A stretch of 64,000 nucleotides of DNA, from the NCBI GenBank assembly GCA_021776195.1, contig JAJFGK010000044.1, positions 69,787 through 133,786 of the forward strand. The letters are read 5' to 3'. The notes beneath the pieces are model-generated. The model ran no database searches and had not been told where the DNA came from. It saw nothing but the letters and a program-made list of their open reading frames with translations. This document shows positions 17,968 through 26,717 of the stretch, in pieces (position 1 is the first letter of the stretch; every line of letters begins with the position of its first letter). The position numbers were made by a program, and so were the translations under genes. Source of the DNA: Kiloniellaceae bacterium (GTDB lineage: Bacteria > Pseudomonadota > Alphaproteobacteria > Kiloniellales > Kiloniellaceae).

Positions 17968-18840
17968 ATGATCTACGAGCGGCCGAAATTCTTCCCCGGC
18001 GGCGACCGGATCATCGAGATGGAGCTCGGCGACGAGATGAGCTTCGATCTTAACTTTCTGGTCCACAGTCTGGCGGCGCGGATTCGCGGGTCCGATATCA
18101 AGGGCATTGTCGAATTGATCCCCGAACTGGCCTCCATGCAGATCAGCTACGACCCGGACCGGATCGCCTATGACGACGTTGTGCGCGAGATCCTCGCCCT
18201 TTTCGACGCGCTGGGCTCCCTGGAGGGCCTGGAGCTGGACAGCCGCCTCTATGTGGTGCCGATCCTCTACTTCGACCCCTGGACTCTCGCATGCGTCGCG
18301 GACTACCGGGCCAAGCTGCTGCCGGACAAGGAGCCCGACGCCGAGATGCTGATCCGGCTCAATGGTCTCTCCGGCATGGCACAGTTGCAGCGGGTCCATT
18401 GCGCCAGCGAGTATTTCGTCGCGGCCCTCGGCTTCTGGCCCGGCCTCTGCTCGCTGATGCCGCTCGACCCGCGGTCGCGGCTGGCGGCGCCCAAGTACAA
18501 TCCGCCGCGCACCTGGACGCCCAAGGGCACGATCGGCCACGGCGGCTCGCTGACCTGCATCTATCCTGATCGCACGCCGGGCGGCTATCAGATCTTCGCG
18601 CGCACGCCGATGCCGATCTGGGACAAGGGTCAGCGCCTGGCGGCCTTCCAGGACAGCCTCGCGCTCTTCAAGCCGGGCGACCGGGTGCGATTCTCGCCGA
18701 TCGACCGGGAGGAGTACGACTACATCGAGGCCAAGGTCGAGGAGGGGAGCTACAAGCACAACTATTTCGACTATCAACGCTTCTCCATCGGCCAGTATCA
18801 CGACTGGCTGAAGACCATCGACCATGACGAGCGATTTTGA
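17968..18840 (+). CDS. PxpB/KipI-family (AHS1) carboxyltransferase subunit, copy 2
   Basis: A 290-residue paralogue of the protein at 2080-2955: both have the N-terminal extension 'FxxGGDxxIxxELxDEMS', 'DPWTxxxxADYR' region, 'RTWTPKGTIGHGG' and 'GGYQIFARTPMPIWD'. The ATG at 17968 (MIYERPKFFPGG) is chosen by alignment to the first copy; an earlier in-frame ATG exists at 17947. It opens a plus-strand operon with pxpC-, hyuB- and hyuA-like genes but, unlike copy 1, no biotin carboxylase or carrier is next to it. The 206-base divergent gap upstream (17762-17967) contains gttcgg (17784-17789) and ccgaac (17831-17836) as a widely spaced inverted pair. Confidence 0.85.
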   Translation: MIYERPKFFPGGDRIIEMELGDEMSFDLNFLVHSLAARIRGSDIKGIVELIPELASMQISYDPDRIAYDDVVREILALFDALGSLEGLELDSRLYVVPILYFDPWTLACVADYRAKLLPDKEPDAEMLIRLNGLSGMAQLQRVHCASEYFVAALGFWPGLCSLMPLDPRSRLAAPKYNPPRTWTPKGTIGHGGSLTCIYPDRTPGGYQIFARTPMPIWDKGQRLAAFQDSLALFKPGDRVRFSPIDREEYDYIEAKVEEGSYKHNYFDYQRFSIGQYHDWLKTIDHDERF

Positions 18841-19825
18841 GGCGGGGAGGGAGGCTGTCTTGTTCGAAGTGATGAGCCCCGGCTTGGAGACCAGCGTGCA
18901 GGATTTCCCGGGCCGCATCGGGTTCTGGGAGCAGGGCTTTCCCCCTTCCGGGCCGATGGACATGTGGTCCTTCCGCATCGCCAACGCCCTGGTCGGCAAC
19001 CCGGTGAATGCCGCCGGTTTGGAGTGCCAGTTTCTCGGTCCCAGCCTGCGTTTCGAGCGCGATTGCGTAATCGCCGTCACCGGCGCCGACATGCAGCCGA
19101 CGATCGACGGCGAGGCCTTGGCGATGTGGCAAAGCGTCCCGATCAAGGCCGGACAGACCCTGGCGCTGGGCTCGGCGCTGCGCGGCGCCCGCGCCTACGT
19201 GGCGCTGGCCGGCGGTATCGAGACACCGCTGGTGCTCGGCGCGCGCGCGACCTTCCATCTGGCCGGCATCGGCGGGCTGGGCGACGGGGCCTTGAAGGCC
19301 GGCGAAAGGGTGCCCCTCGGCGAGGGTGGCGGCACCAGCGGCCGGATCGCGCCGGAAGAGCTGCGCCCGCCCATCGATGGCCGCCGGCAGTGGCTGATCG
19401 ATGTGGTCGCCGGTCCCAACGACGACTGGATCGACGCGGCCGGCAAGGCCCGGTTTCTCGGCAGCGACTGGACGCTGCAGTCCAAGAGCAACCGGACCGG
19501 ATTTCGCCTCGACGGTCCGGACTGGACCTTCGCCGAACGGGCGACTAACAAGCGCCCCGAGCACGGCCAGGATCCCTCCAACATACTCGATCACGGCTAT
19601 CCCTTCGGGGCGGTCAACCTCTGCGGCCAGATGCCGATTATTCTGGTCAATGACGGGCCCTCGACCGGGGGCTTCATCAACCCCTACACCGTGCCGACGG
19701 GCGAATTCTGGAAACTGGGGCAATCGATCCCCCACGACACCTACCGCTTCCGCGAGGTGAGCGTCGCCGAGGCCCAGGCTTCCCGGCGCGAGATCGACCG
19801 GCTCTGCAACAGCCTCATGCAATGA
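18824..19825 (+). CDS. Biotin-dependent carboxyltransferase family protein (PxpC/KipA, AHS2), copy 2
   Basis: A 333-residue paralogue of the protein at 1107-2090: 'LFEVMSPGLETSVQDFPGR', 'AVTGADMQPTIDGE', 'GARAYVALAGGIETPLVLGA' and 'HGQDPSNILDHGYPFGAVN'. It is expected to pair with the AHS1-type protein encoded just before it; the two genes overlap by 17 bases. The first 12 residues precede the conserved domain, so a later start (TTG near 18860) is possible. It runs into hyuB copy 2 with a 4-base ATGA overlap, so all four genes are translationally coupled. Confidence 0.85.
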   Translation: MTSDFEAGREAVLFEVMSPGLETSVQDFPGRIGFWEQGFPPSGPMDMWSFRIANALVGNPVNAAGLECQFLGPSLRFERDCVIAVTGADMQPTIDGEALAMWQSVPIKAGQTLALGSALRGARAYVALAGGIETPLVLGARATFHLAGIGGLGDGALKAGERVPLGEGGGTSGRIAPEELRPPIDGRRQWLIDVVAGPNDDWIDAAGKARFLGSDWTLQSKSNRTGFRLDGPDWTFAERATNKRPEHGQDPSNILDHGYPFGAVNLCGQMPIILVNDGPSTGGFINPYTVPTGEFWKLGQSIPHDTYRFREVSVAEAQASRREIDRLCNSLMQ

Positions 19826-21510
19826 CCCAGACCAGGCTGGGCGAGACCGAGATCATCGAAGGCAAGCTGCTGGCCACGGTCGACGAAATGGCGATCGTGC
19901 TGGCCCGTGCCAGCATGAGCCCGGTGATCTACGAGGTCCTCGATTTCGCCTGTGGCATCTGCGACGCCGAGGGACAGCTCATCGCCCAGAGTAACGGCCT
20001 GACGCTCTTCACCGGCACCTTCTCGGCCCAGGTGCGCTTCATCCTGCGCAAGTTCGGCCAGGACCTGCGGCCGGGCGACGCCTTCATCACCAACGACCCT
20101 TTCGAGGGCGGCACCCATGCCTGCGATATGGCGGTGGTGCGGCCGATCTTTGCCGAGGGCCGGCTCTGCGCCTTCGCCATCGCGGTGGCCCACTGGCTCG
20201 ATGTGGGCGGGGCGATCCCGGGCAGCCTGCCACCGGATGCCACGGACACCTTTCAGGAGGGCCTGCGCCTGCCCGGTCTTCGCCTCTGCCGGGAGCACGA
20301 GGTTCTCGAGGTGATCGAGGATCTGATCCGCGCCAACCTGCGCATGCCGGATCTGGCCCTGGGCGACCTCCATGCCGAACTGGCGGCAACCCGGATCGGC
20401 GAGCGCCGGGTCGAAGCCATTTGCGAGCGCTACGGGTCTGAAACCTTGGGCGCGGTTTTTGCCAATCTGTTGCGCCTCAGCGAGCGGCGCAGCCGCGCGG
20501 CGCTGGCCGCACTGCCCGACGGCCGCTACGAGGCCCAGGACATAATCGATGGCGACGGTGTCGTCGAGGATCAGATCCCGGTCAGGGTCTCGGTCGTGAT
20601 CGAGGGCGAGACCCTCCGGGTCGACTTCACGGGCTCCGCGCCGTCCTGTCGGGGACCGGTGAACTGCTCGCGCGGCGCCCTGCAGTCGGCGGTGAAGACC
20701 GTGTTCAAGGCGCTGGTCGACCCCCACGCCCCCTCGAACGACGGCTGGTTCAAGCCGCTGACCATCGAGGTGCCGGACGGCACGGTCTTCAGCGCCCTGC
20801 CGCCGGCCCCTGTCGGCTGGTACTACGAGGGCTCGGCACAGGCCTCGGAACTGGTCTGGAAGGCGCTCGCGCCGCTCGCCCCGGAGCGCTTCAGCGCCGG
20901 CAGCTACATGAGCCTCTGCGCCACCTACCTCTGTGGGCGCGACCCGGAGCGCGGCGACCTTTTCGTCCATATCGAGCCCCAGCATGGCGGCTGGGGCGCT
21001 TGCGAGGACCGCGACGGCGCCAGCGCGCTGATCGCGGCCACCGACGGCGACACCTACAACTATTCCATCGAGCTTCTGGAGGCCAAGTTCCCGCTGCTGG
21101 TCCGACGCTATGAGTTGAACCTGGCCGACGGCTCGGGCGCCGGGCGCCACAGAGGCGGCTTCGGACTGTTGCGCGAATACGAAATCCGGGCCGATGACGC
21201 GTTTTTCTATGGCAGCCTGGGGCGCTCGCGCGAGCGGCCCTGGGGCCAATCCGGCGGTCGGCCAGGCAGCGTCAACTACGTCGAACTAGAAACCGCGGCC
21301 GGCCAGTGGCGTGTGGCGCGCTCGTCTCAAATTCCCCTGACCAGGGGCGACAGGCTGCGCATCGTCACCGGCGGCGGCGGGGGCTGGGGCGATCCGGCGC
21401 AGCGCGACCGCAAGGCCATCGCCGAGGACGTCGCCCATGGCTACCTGTCGACCGAGGAGGCCAAGGCGCTCTATGGCTGGAGCCCCGAGGTTCCTGGATC
21501 AGATGTCTGA
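19822..21510 (+). CDS. Hydantoinase B/oxoprolinase family protein, HyuB-type subunit, copy 2
   Basis: A 562-residue HyuB protein with 'FITNDPFEGGTHACDMAVVR', 'AHWLDVGGAIPGS', 'NCSRGALQSAVKTVFKALVD' and C-terminal 'GRHRGGFGLLREYEIRADD ... TGGGGGWGDPAQRD'. It differs clearly from copy 1 (for example TNDP instead of HNDP), so the two HyuB proteins probably act on different substrates. It starts on the ATGA overlap with the pxpC-like gene and its end overlaps hyuA copy 2 by 8 bases. The direct coupling of AHS1/AHS2 and HyuBA subunits in one transcript is uncommon. Confidence 0.92.
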   Translation: MTQTRLGETEIIEGKLLATVDEMAIVLARASMSPVIYEVLDFACGICDAEGQLIAQSNGLTLFTGTFSAQVRFILRKFGQDLRPGDAFITNDPFEGGTHACDMAVVRPIFAEGRLCAFAIAVAHWLDVGGAIPGSLPPDATDTFQEGLRLPGLRLCREHEVLEVIEDLIRANLRMPDLALGDLHAELAATRIGERRVEAICERYGSETLGAVFANLLRLSERRSRAALAALPDGRYEAQDIIDGDGVVEDQIPVRVSVVIEGETLRVDFTGSAPSCRGPVNCSRGALQSAVKTVFKALVDPHAPSNDGWFKPLTIEVPDGTVFSALPPAPVGWYYEGSAQASELVWKALAPLAPERFSAGSYMSLCATYLCGRDPERGDLFVHIEPQHGGWGACEDRDGASALIAATDGDTYNYSIELLEAKFPLLVRRYELNLADGSGAGRHRGGFGLLREYEIRADDAFFYGSLGRSRERPWGQSGGRPGSVNYVELETAAGQWRVARSSQIPLTRGDRLRIVTGGGGGWGDPAQRDRKAIAEDVAHGYLSTEEAKALYGWSPEVPGSDV

Positions 21511-23572
21511 AACCTCCGGACGCCTGGCAACCGACGTCGGCGGCACCTTCACTGACCTGGTCCACCTGGACGAGGCGAGCGGCGCGCTGCGCGTCGCCAA
21601 GGTTCTGACCACGCCCGGCAGCCCGGCCGATGGCGTCATGAAGGCCATCGAGGCCTCGGGCACCGAGCCTGCCGAGGTCGGCTACTTTGTTCACGGCGGC
21701 ACCACGGTCATCAACGCGATTACCGAACGGACCGGCGCGCGGGTCGCCCTGGTGACCACCGCCGGCTTTCGCGATGTGCTGGCCATCGGCCGCGGCAATC
21801 GTCCCGATCTCTATAATCTGCGGTTCCGCTCGCCAGAGCCCTTCGTGCCGCGCGGCCGGGTCTTTGAGGTTCGCGGACGCATCGACGCGGCCGGGCGCGA
21901 AATCGAGCCCCTGTCGGAGGAAGATCTGCAGGCCGCCGCGGCCGCCTGCCGCCAGGCCGATATCGAGGCCCTGGCGATCTGCTTTTTGAACAGCTACCGG
22001 GCGCCAGCCCACGAACAGGCGGCGGCCGAACGGTTTCGCGAACTGCTGCCGGATCTCTTCATTACCGCCTCGCACGAAGTGACCCGGGAGTGGCGAGAGT
22101 TCGAGCGCAGCAGCACCGCTGTCCTGAATGCCTATGTGCAGCCGGTCATGGAAACCTACTTGGCGCGCCTGGAGGCCCATGCGCGCGGCGCCGGGTTTGC
22201 CTGCCCGCTGAACGTCATGCAGTCGAACGTCGGCACGGCCCGTTTCTCCCACGCTCGCCGGCACCCGATCACCCTGGTGGAATCGGGTCCAGCCGGCGGG
22301 GTCAGCGGCACGGCCTACATCGGCCGTCTGATCGGCACGCCGGACATCGTGTACTTCGACCTGGGCGGAACGACGGCCAAGTGTTCCTTGATCCGCGACG
22401 GACAGCCCAAGCTCGACTCGGAGTATCGTCTGGGCCGCACCCGGCTCGATCCGGGTCATCCGATCAAGGTTCCCGTGGTCGACATCGTCGAGGTCGGGGC
22501 CGGCGGCGGGTCGATCGCCTATCTGGACGACGGCGGACAGCTCAGGGTCGGACCGCGAAGTGCCGGCGCCGCCCCCGGGCCGGCCTGCTATGGCCTCGGC
22601 GGTCGCGAAGCGACGGTCACCGATGCCAAGCTCCTGACCGGCGCGCTCGATCCCAACCGCTTCGGCGCTGGCCTCCTCAAGCTCGACCGGGAGAGGGCGC
22701 GCGCCGCCGTGGCGCCGCTCGCCGCCGCGCTGAAGGGCGATGTGGAAGAGGCGGCCTATGCGATCATCCGTATCGCCGAGGCTAACATGATCAACGCCTT
22801 GAAGCTGGTCTCGGTGCAGCGCGGTCACGACACGCGCGATTTCGCGCTTCTGGCCTGCGGCGGCGGCGGTCCCATGCACGCCGCCGGCCTGGCCCGGGAA
22901 CTTGGGGTGCGTGAGCTGATCATCCCGCGGAACGCCGGCATCTTCTCTGCCTGGGGTATGCTGGCGACGCCGCCGCGCCGCGATACGGTGCGCACGGCGC
23001 TGGTGCCCCTGGATCGGTTGGACCTGGCCGGCATTCAGGCGGTCTTCCACGACATGCAGGCAGAATCCGCCGCCTATTTTCACGAGGCCGAGGGTGCGGT
23101 GGCGGCACTCGAGGTGAACGCGCAGCTGTCCATGCGCTATCATGGCCAGGAGCACAGCGTGACCGTGGACCTCGACTTGGCGCGGTTTCGGATGGCCGAC
23201 CTGCGCGCGGCCTTCCACGCGGCGCACGAGCGAGCCTTCACCTTCCACCTTCCCGATGCCGAGGTGGAGCTGGTCTCCTACCACCTGACGGCAGCGGTGC
23301 GCGGCGCACCGCCGCCCATGCCACGCCTGTCCGCCGCGGGACGGTCGCTGGCCGCCAGCCACCGCGGCCGCCGCACCGCCTGGTTCGACGAGGCGGGGCC
23401 CCGGGAGGCCGATGTCCACGACCGCGACCTGCTGCCGCCCGGCGCCGAACTCGCGGGACCGGCGATTATCGAAGAGGCGACCACCACGACCCTGCTGCTG
23501 CCAGGCCAACAGCTTCGCTGCGACGAGTTCGGTCTTCTGCGCATCACCGAGGTGGCTGTTGAAGCGCTCTAA
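21503..23572 (+). CDS. Hydantoinase/oxoprolinase family protein, HyuA-type subunit, copy 2
   Basis: A 689-residue HyuA protein: 'RLATDVGGTFTDLVHLDEAS' at the start, 'VHGGTTVINAITERTGARVAL', 'YFDLGGTTAKCSLI', 'VGAGGGSIAYLDDGGQLRVG' and 'SAGAAPGPACYGLGG'. The ATG at 21503 (MSETSGRLATD) is preferred over the more upstream frame because homology begins there and it gives an 8-base overlap with hyuB. It is the last gene of the four-gene operon. Its stop overlaps the stop of the convergent small GMC-dehydrogenase subunit gene by four bases (CTAA, 23569-23572). Confidence 0.93.
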   Translation: MSETSGRLATDVGGTFTDLVHLDEASGALRVAKVLTTPGSPADGVMKAIEASGTEPAEVGYFVHGGTTVINAITERTGARVALVTTAGFRDVLAIGRGNRPDLYNLRFRSPEPFVPRGRVFEVRGRIDAAGREIEPLSEEDLQAAAAACRQADIEALAICFLNSYRAPAHEQAAAERFRELLPDLFITASHEVTREWREFERSSTAVLNAYVQPVMETYLARLEAHARGAGFACPLNVMQSNVGTARFSHARRHPITLVESGPAGGVSGTAYIGRLIGTPDIVYFDLGGTTAKCSLIRDGQPKLDSEYRLGRTRLDPGHPIKVPVVDIVEVGAGGGSIAYLDDGGQLRVGPRSAGAAPGPACYGLGGREATVTDAKLLTGALDPNRFGAGLLKLDRERARAAVAPLAAALKGDVEEAAYAIIRIAEANMINALKLVSVQRGHDTRDFALLACGGGGPMHAAGLARELGVRELIIPRNAGIFSAWGMLATPPRRDTVRTALVPLDRLDLAGIQAVFHDMQAESAAYFHEAEGAVAALEVNAQLSMRYHGQEHSVTVDLDLARFRMADLRAAFHAAHERAFTFHLPDAEVELVSYHLTAAVRGAPPPMPRLSAAGRSLAASHRGRRTAWFDEAGPREADVHDRDLLPPGAELAGPAIIEEATTTTLLLPGQQLRCDEFGLLRITEVAVEAL

Positions 23573-23997
23573 TCCGGCGCCTCGCGGTAGATCGGGCCGC
23601 GATCGATGACCGGCTGCAACAGGTCGTCGCGCAGGTAGTCGTGCTCTTCCTCGGGGCTGGCCGGGCGGCTCTGCTGGCCCGGATAGGCCAGCCGCTGGCG
23701 TACCTCGGGGGCCAGATAGTAGGCGGAGGAGGCCACCAGACCGAGGGTGCCCAGGGCCACCGGGTCGTCGCGATTGAGCCTCTCGGCGGCCTCGGCCGGG
23801 TCGGCCCCGGCGGCCTGGGCCAAGGCCCGCCGCAGATCGGTCAGCAGTTCGGGGCGCAGTTCCAGGACCCGCGCGGTGAGCGTTTTCTCGGCGCCGATCT
23901 CGCTAAAGGAGGGCATGGATTCCGCCGCTGGAATGAGGTGGTCGGCGATGGCGGCCAGGGTCTCGCGTTCTTGGGCGCTTAAGGGGTGATCCTCCAT
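23569..23997 (-). CDS. Gluconate 2-dehydrogenase subunit 3 family protein (small subunit of GMC dehydrogenase)
   Basis: A 142-residue protein with 'LSAQERETLAAIADHLIPAA' and a helical C-terminal part, the pattern of the gluconate 2-dehydrogenase subunit 3 / FAD-GDH gamma family. Many members carry a Tat signal; this one has none, so it may be cytoplasmic or carried along with a partner. ATG 23997 overlaps the GMC oxidoreductase stop by one base (TGATG), so the two are made together. No cytochrome c subunit gene follows; instead the gene ends against hyuA copy 2 with a 4-base convergent overlap. Confidence 0.82.
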   Translation of the reverse strand: MEDHPLSAQERETLAAIADHLIPAAESMPSFSEIGAEKTLTARVLELRPELLTDLRRALAQAAGADPAEAAERLNRDDPVALGTLGLVASSAYYLAPEVRQRLAYPGQQSRPASPEEEHDYLRDDLLQPVIDRGPIYREAPD

Positions 23998-25613
23998 CAG
24001 GCAGCCTCCACCGAACCGCGGTTCTCGATCATATGGGCGACGCACCGCAGCGCGATGGCACAGATGGTCGCGGTCGGGTTGAAGCCGGAGGAGGTCACGA
24101 AGAGGCTGCCGTCGAAGATGTAGAGGTTCGGTATATCGTGGGTCCGGCCCCACTGGTCGGTCACCGAGTGCTTCGGGTCTTCGCCCATCCGGCAGGTGCC
24201 CATCAGGTGCCAGCCGCAATCGCGCATCAGCGTCGTGGTCGACATTTCCTGGGCCCCGGAGGCCAGCATGGCCTCCTTGGCGCGGTCCAGATGAAAGTCG
24301 ATCAGACGCGCGGTGTTCTCCGAGCTCTTGTAGATGACCTTCGGGGCCGGGATGCCATCGGAATCCGTCAAACCGGCATCGAGCACCACACGATTGTCGA
24401 GGTCGGGCAGGTCTTCGGCGATGATGCCCCACTCGAAGGAACGCCCGAGCCGCTTGCGGGTCGACCTGTGCAGGTTGGCGCCCCAGGCCTCCTCGATCGG
24501 CTTGCCGCCGAAGACCGAGCGCATGCCGAGCGGCCCGCCGGTCGGCATGGCGTTCCACTTGGCGCCGCGCAGGAACCCGCGCTTCTCGTCGGTCTCGTAG
24601 AACTGCATGGAATGGATGGCCTGCCCGGCGGGACCGAGCCAGCTTTCCAGCGGCTCGTCGAAATAGCCCACGACCGCGGCGAAGGGGTGCATCATGAGGT
24701 TGCGCCCGACCAGCCCGGATGAATTCGCCAGGCCGTCGGGGTGGCCGGCGGTGGCGGAGAGCTGCAGCAGCCTCGGGGTGCCGATGCCATTGCCGCAGAC
24801 GATGACCAAATCGGCCTCCTGGCGGTGCTCGACGCCCTTCCGGTCCAGGTAGACCGCGCCATCCGCAAGCCCGGTGGCGTTCAGCGTGATCTGGCGCACC
24901 CTGGCCCCCGAGATCAGCCGTGCGCCGGCCTTCAGGGCATCGGGCCAGTGGGTCAGGTCGACCGAGGCCTTGGCCCCTTCCGGGCAGCCCTGCATGCAGG
25001 TCCCGCGGCGCGCGCACTGGCTGAGGCCGCGATAGGGCCGCGAGGGGATCGACTGGGGTGCCGGCCACCAGTGCCAGCCCAGTTCGTTCATGCCCTGGGC
25101 GGCCTTGCGGCCGACCGCGCCGATCGGATGCGGCGGCAGGGGCGGCGGGGCCATGGGCGGATAGGCCGGATCGCCGGCCAGCCCCGACACGCCCATCTCG
25201 ATATCCACCAGATCGTAGAAGGGCTCGAGGTCCTCGTACTTGAAGGGCCAGTCCTCGGCGACGCCGTCGAGCGAACGGACGCGGAAGTCCGACGGCATGA
25301 AGCGCTGCCAATGGGCGGCATAGAGAATGGTGCTGCCGCCGATGGCGCTGTACATCAAGGGATTGACGTCGGACTCGGAGACATCGATGGGGTAGTCGTC
25401 GGCCAGGCCGCGAACATTGGGATTGGGATGCCAGCGGCGCTGCGACATCAACTCCCATTCCGGTTTGTCGCCGTAGAACTCGTCGGGCTCGACCTTGCCG
25501 CCCTGTTCCAGGCAGACCACGCGCACGCCGGCCTCCGCCAGATGCTTGGCGGCAATCGCGCCGGACGCCCCGGCGCCGATGATCAGGACCTCGGCCCGCT
25601 CTCCAGTTGTCAT
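23997..25613 (-). CDS. GMC family FAD-dependent oxidoreductase (large dehydrogenase subunit)
   Basis: A 538-residue flavoprotein. The FAD-binding motif is 'VLIIGAGASGAIAAKHLAEAG ... CLEQGG' at the start (broken here for length: GAGASG then E of CLEQGG), and the C-terminal active-site region reads 'CGWHLMGTCRMG' with the probable catalytic His, followed by 'GFNPTATICAIA'. A Cys-rich loop 'CARRGTCMQGC' (spacing C-x5-C-x3-C) resembles the cluster that carries a 3Fe-4S centre in FAD-dependent glucose and gluconate dehydrogenases. With the subunit-3 protein it should oxidise a sugar, polyol or alcohol. It lies 19 bases after pxpA copy 2. Start ATG 25613 fixed by the Rossmann motif. Confidence 0.9.
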   Translation of the reverse strand: MTTGERAEVLIIGAGASGAIAAKHLAEAGVRVVCLEQGGKVEPDEFYGDKPEWELMSQRRWHPNPNVRGLADDYPIDVSESDVNPLMYSAIGGSTILYAAHWQRFMPSDFRVRSLDGVAEDWPFKYEDLEPFYDLVDIEMGVSGLAGDPAYPPMAPPPLPPHPIGAVGRKAAQGMNELGWHWWPAPQSIPSRPYRGLSQCARRGTCMQGCPEGAKASVDLTHWPDALKAGARLISGARVRQITLNATGLADGAVYLDRKGVEHRQEADLVIVCGNGIGTPRLLQLSATAGHPDGLANSSGLVGRNLMMHPFAAVVGYFDEPLESWLGPAGQAIHSMQFYETDEKRGFLRGAKWNAMPTGGPLGMRSVFGGKPIEEAWGANLHRSTRKRLGRSFEWGIIAEDLPDLDNRVVLDAGLTDSDGIPAPKVIYKSSENTARLIDFHLDRAKEAMLASGAQEMSTTTLMRDCGWHLMGTCRMGEDPKHSVTDQWGRTHDIPNLYIFDGSLFVTSSGFNPTATICAIALRCVAHMIENRGSVEAA

Positions 25614-25632
25614 CGGAACTGTCCCCCCTCGA

Positions 25633-26349
25633 TCAAGCAGCCACCGCCTGGCGGACGGCGCTGGCCACCGCCACCGCGTTGGGCGTGTCGGAATGGACAC
25701 AGATCGAATCCGCCTGCACCGCCACGTCGACATCGTTGACCGAGGCGGTCTTGCCCTCCTTGACGGCCCGGATGCAGCGCACCGAGGCCCGTTCGGGGTC
25801 GACCGGATCGTGCTCCCGGGTCACGATCAGGCTGCCGTCGTCGCGGTACTCCAGGTCGGCGTAGTACTCGGCCACCAGGCGGTGTCCGCGTTGCGGATAG
25901 ATCTGGTCGTGCAGGCAGTTGATCATGCCGTAGAGCGGCACCTGGAAGACGTCGGCGGCGTCGCAGACCGCGTGCGCGATATGCTCGTAGCGCGCCGCCA
26001 TGCCGTAGAGGGAGCCGTGCGGCTTGATGTGGTTGAGCGGCAAGTTCTCGGCATCGAGGAAGGCCTTCAGCGCCCCGACCTGATAGATGATCGCGTTGGC
26101 CATTTCATCGCGGCTCATTTTCATCTCGCGGCGGCCAAAGCCCTGGAGATCGGGCAGCGAGGGATGGGCGCCCACGGCGACTTTGTTGGCCTTGGCCAGG
26201 CGCACGGTCTTGCGCATATGATCCGGGTCCGAGGCGTGGAATCCACAGGCGACGTTGGCCACCGTGATCAGCGGCATCAGGCCTTCGTCATCCCCCAGTT
26301 TGTAGAGCCCATAGCTCTCACCCATATCGCAGTTAATCTCGACCGCCAT
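25633..26349 (-). CDS. 5-oxoprolinase subunit A (PxpA, LamB/YcsF family), copy 2
   Basis: A 238-residue protein nearly collinear with copy 1: 'VEINCDMGESYGLYKLGDD', 'VANVACGFHASDPDHMRKTV', 'GAHPSLPDLQGFGRREMK', 'HIKPHGSLYGMAARYEH' and 'QADSICVHSDTPNAVAVA'. The high similarity suggests a recent duplication or a shared substrate. It heads an operon with the GMC dehydrogenase, and it is close to the second AHS1/AHS2 pair (17968-19825), which lacks its own pxpA; it could be the A subunit for that pair although it is on the other strand. Confidence 0.92.
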   Translation of the reverse strand: MAVEINCDMGESYGLYKLGDDEGLMPLITVANVACGFHASDPDHMRKTVRLAKANKVAVGAHPSLPDLQGFGRREMKMSRDEMANAIIYQVGALKAFLDAENLPLNHIKPHGSLYGMAARYEHIAHAVCDAADVFQVPLYGMINCLHDQIYPQRGHRLVAEYYADLEYRDDGSLIVTREHDPVDPERASVRCIRAVKEGKTASVNDVDVAVQADSICVHSDTPNAVAVASAVRQAVAA

Positions 26350-26717
26350 TTTTCCGGCTTCCCGTTCACTGTTAGTCGCCCTGCAAAAGCTTGTCTCGAA
26401 ACCGAAGGAACCTCAAGGCCCGACCCGGTGCCAGACCTCGCAATTTCTCGCGGCCGCTCGGGATACGTCCGGTCGTTTCACCGGTGGTCCGGACTTTCCG
26501 AACGGGTGCCCGGCGAACCCGATGGCGGGGGCTTGGCCTTGAGACCCCGGCCCCCGTGCTGGGCCCCCGGGCTGGGCCCCCGGGCTGGGGCCCCGGACTG
26601 GGCCCCCGGGCTGGGCCCTTGTGCTGACCCATGGGGACGCTACGCTTGGCTCATCAGGTTCCCACCCCCTGGACCGCCCGAGCGCCGGCCCGGGCGCAGA
26701 GAGGTCATACGCAAAGG
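26350..26717. other. Non-coding 368-base divergent gap with GC-rich tandem repeats
   Basis: No supported gene. It separates the minus-strand pxpA copy 2 from the plus-strand TauD-like gene, so promoters for both should lie here, but I see no clear -35/-10 pair. Its middle is a GC-rich 13-base tandem array (listed separately). Confidence 0.6.
26558..26620. repeat. 13-bp GC-rich tandem repeat, about five copies
   Basis: The unit gctgggcccccgg is repeated at 26558-26570, 26571-26583, 26584-26596 (one change), 26597-26609 (first base a) and partially at 26610-26620. Each unit contains the self-complementary core gggccc(cc), so the array can fold into alternative hairpins. Thirteen is not a multiple of three, which argues against coding. 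Confidence 0.85.

Noticed and set aside
26558..26620. CRISPR-like array
   Set aside because: The 13-base units are directly abutting with no unique spacers.
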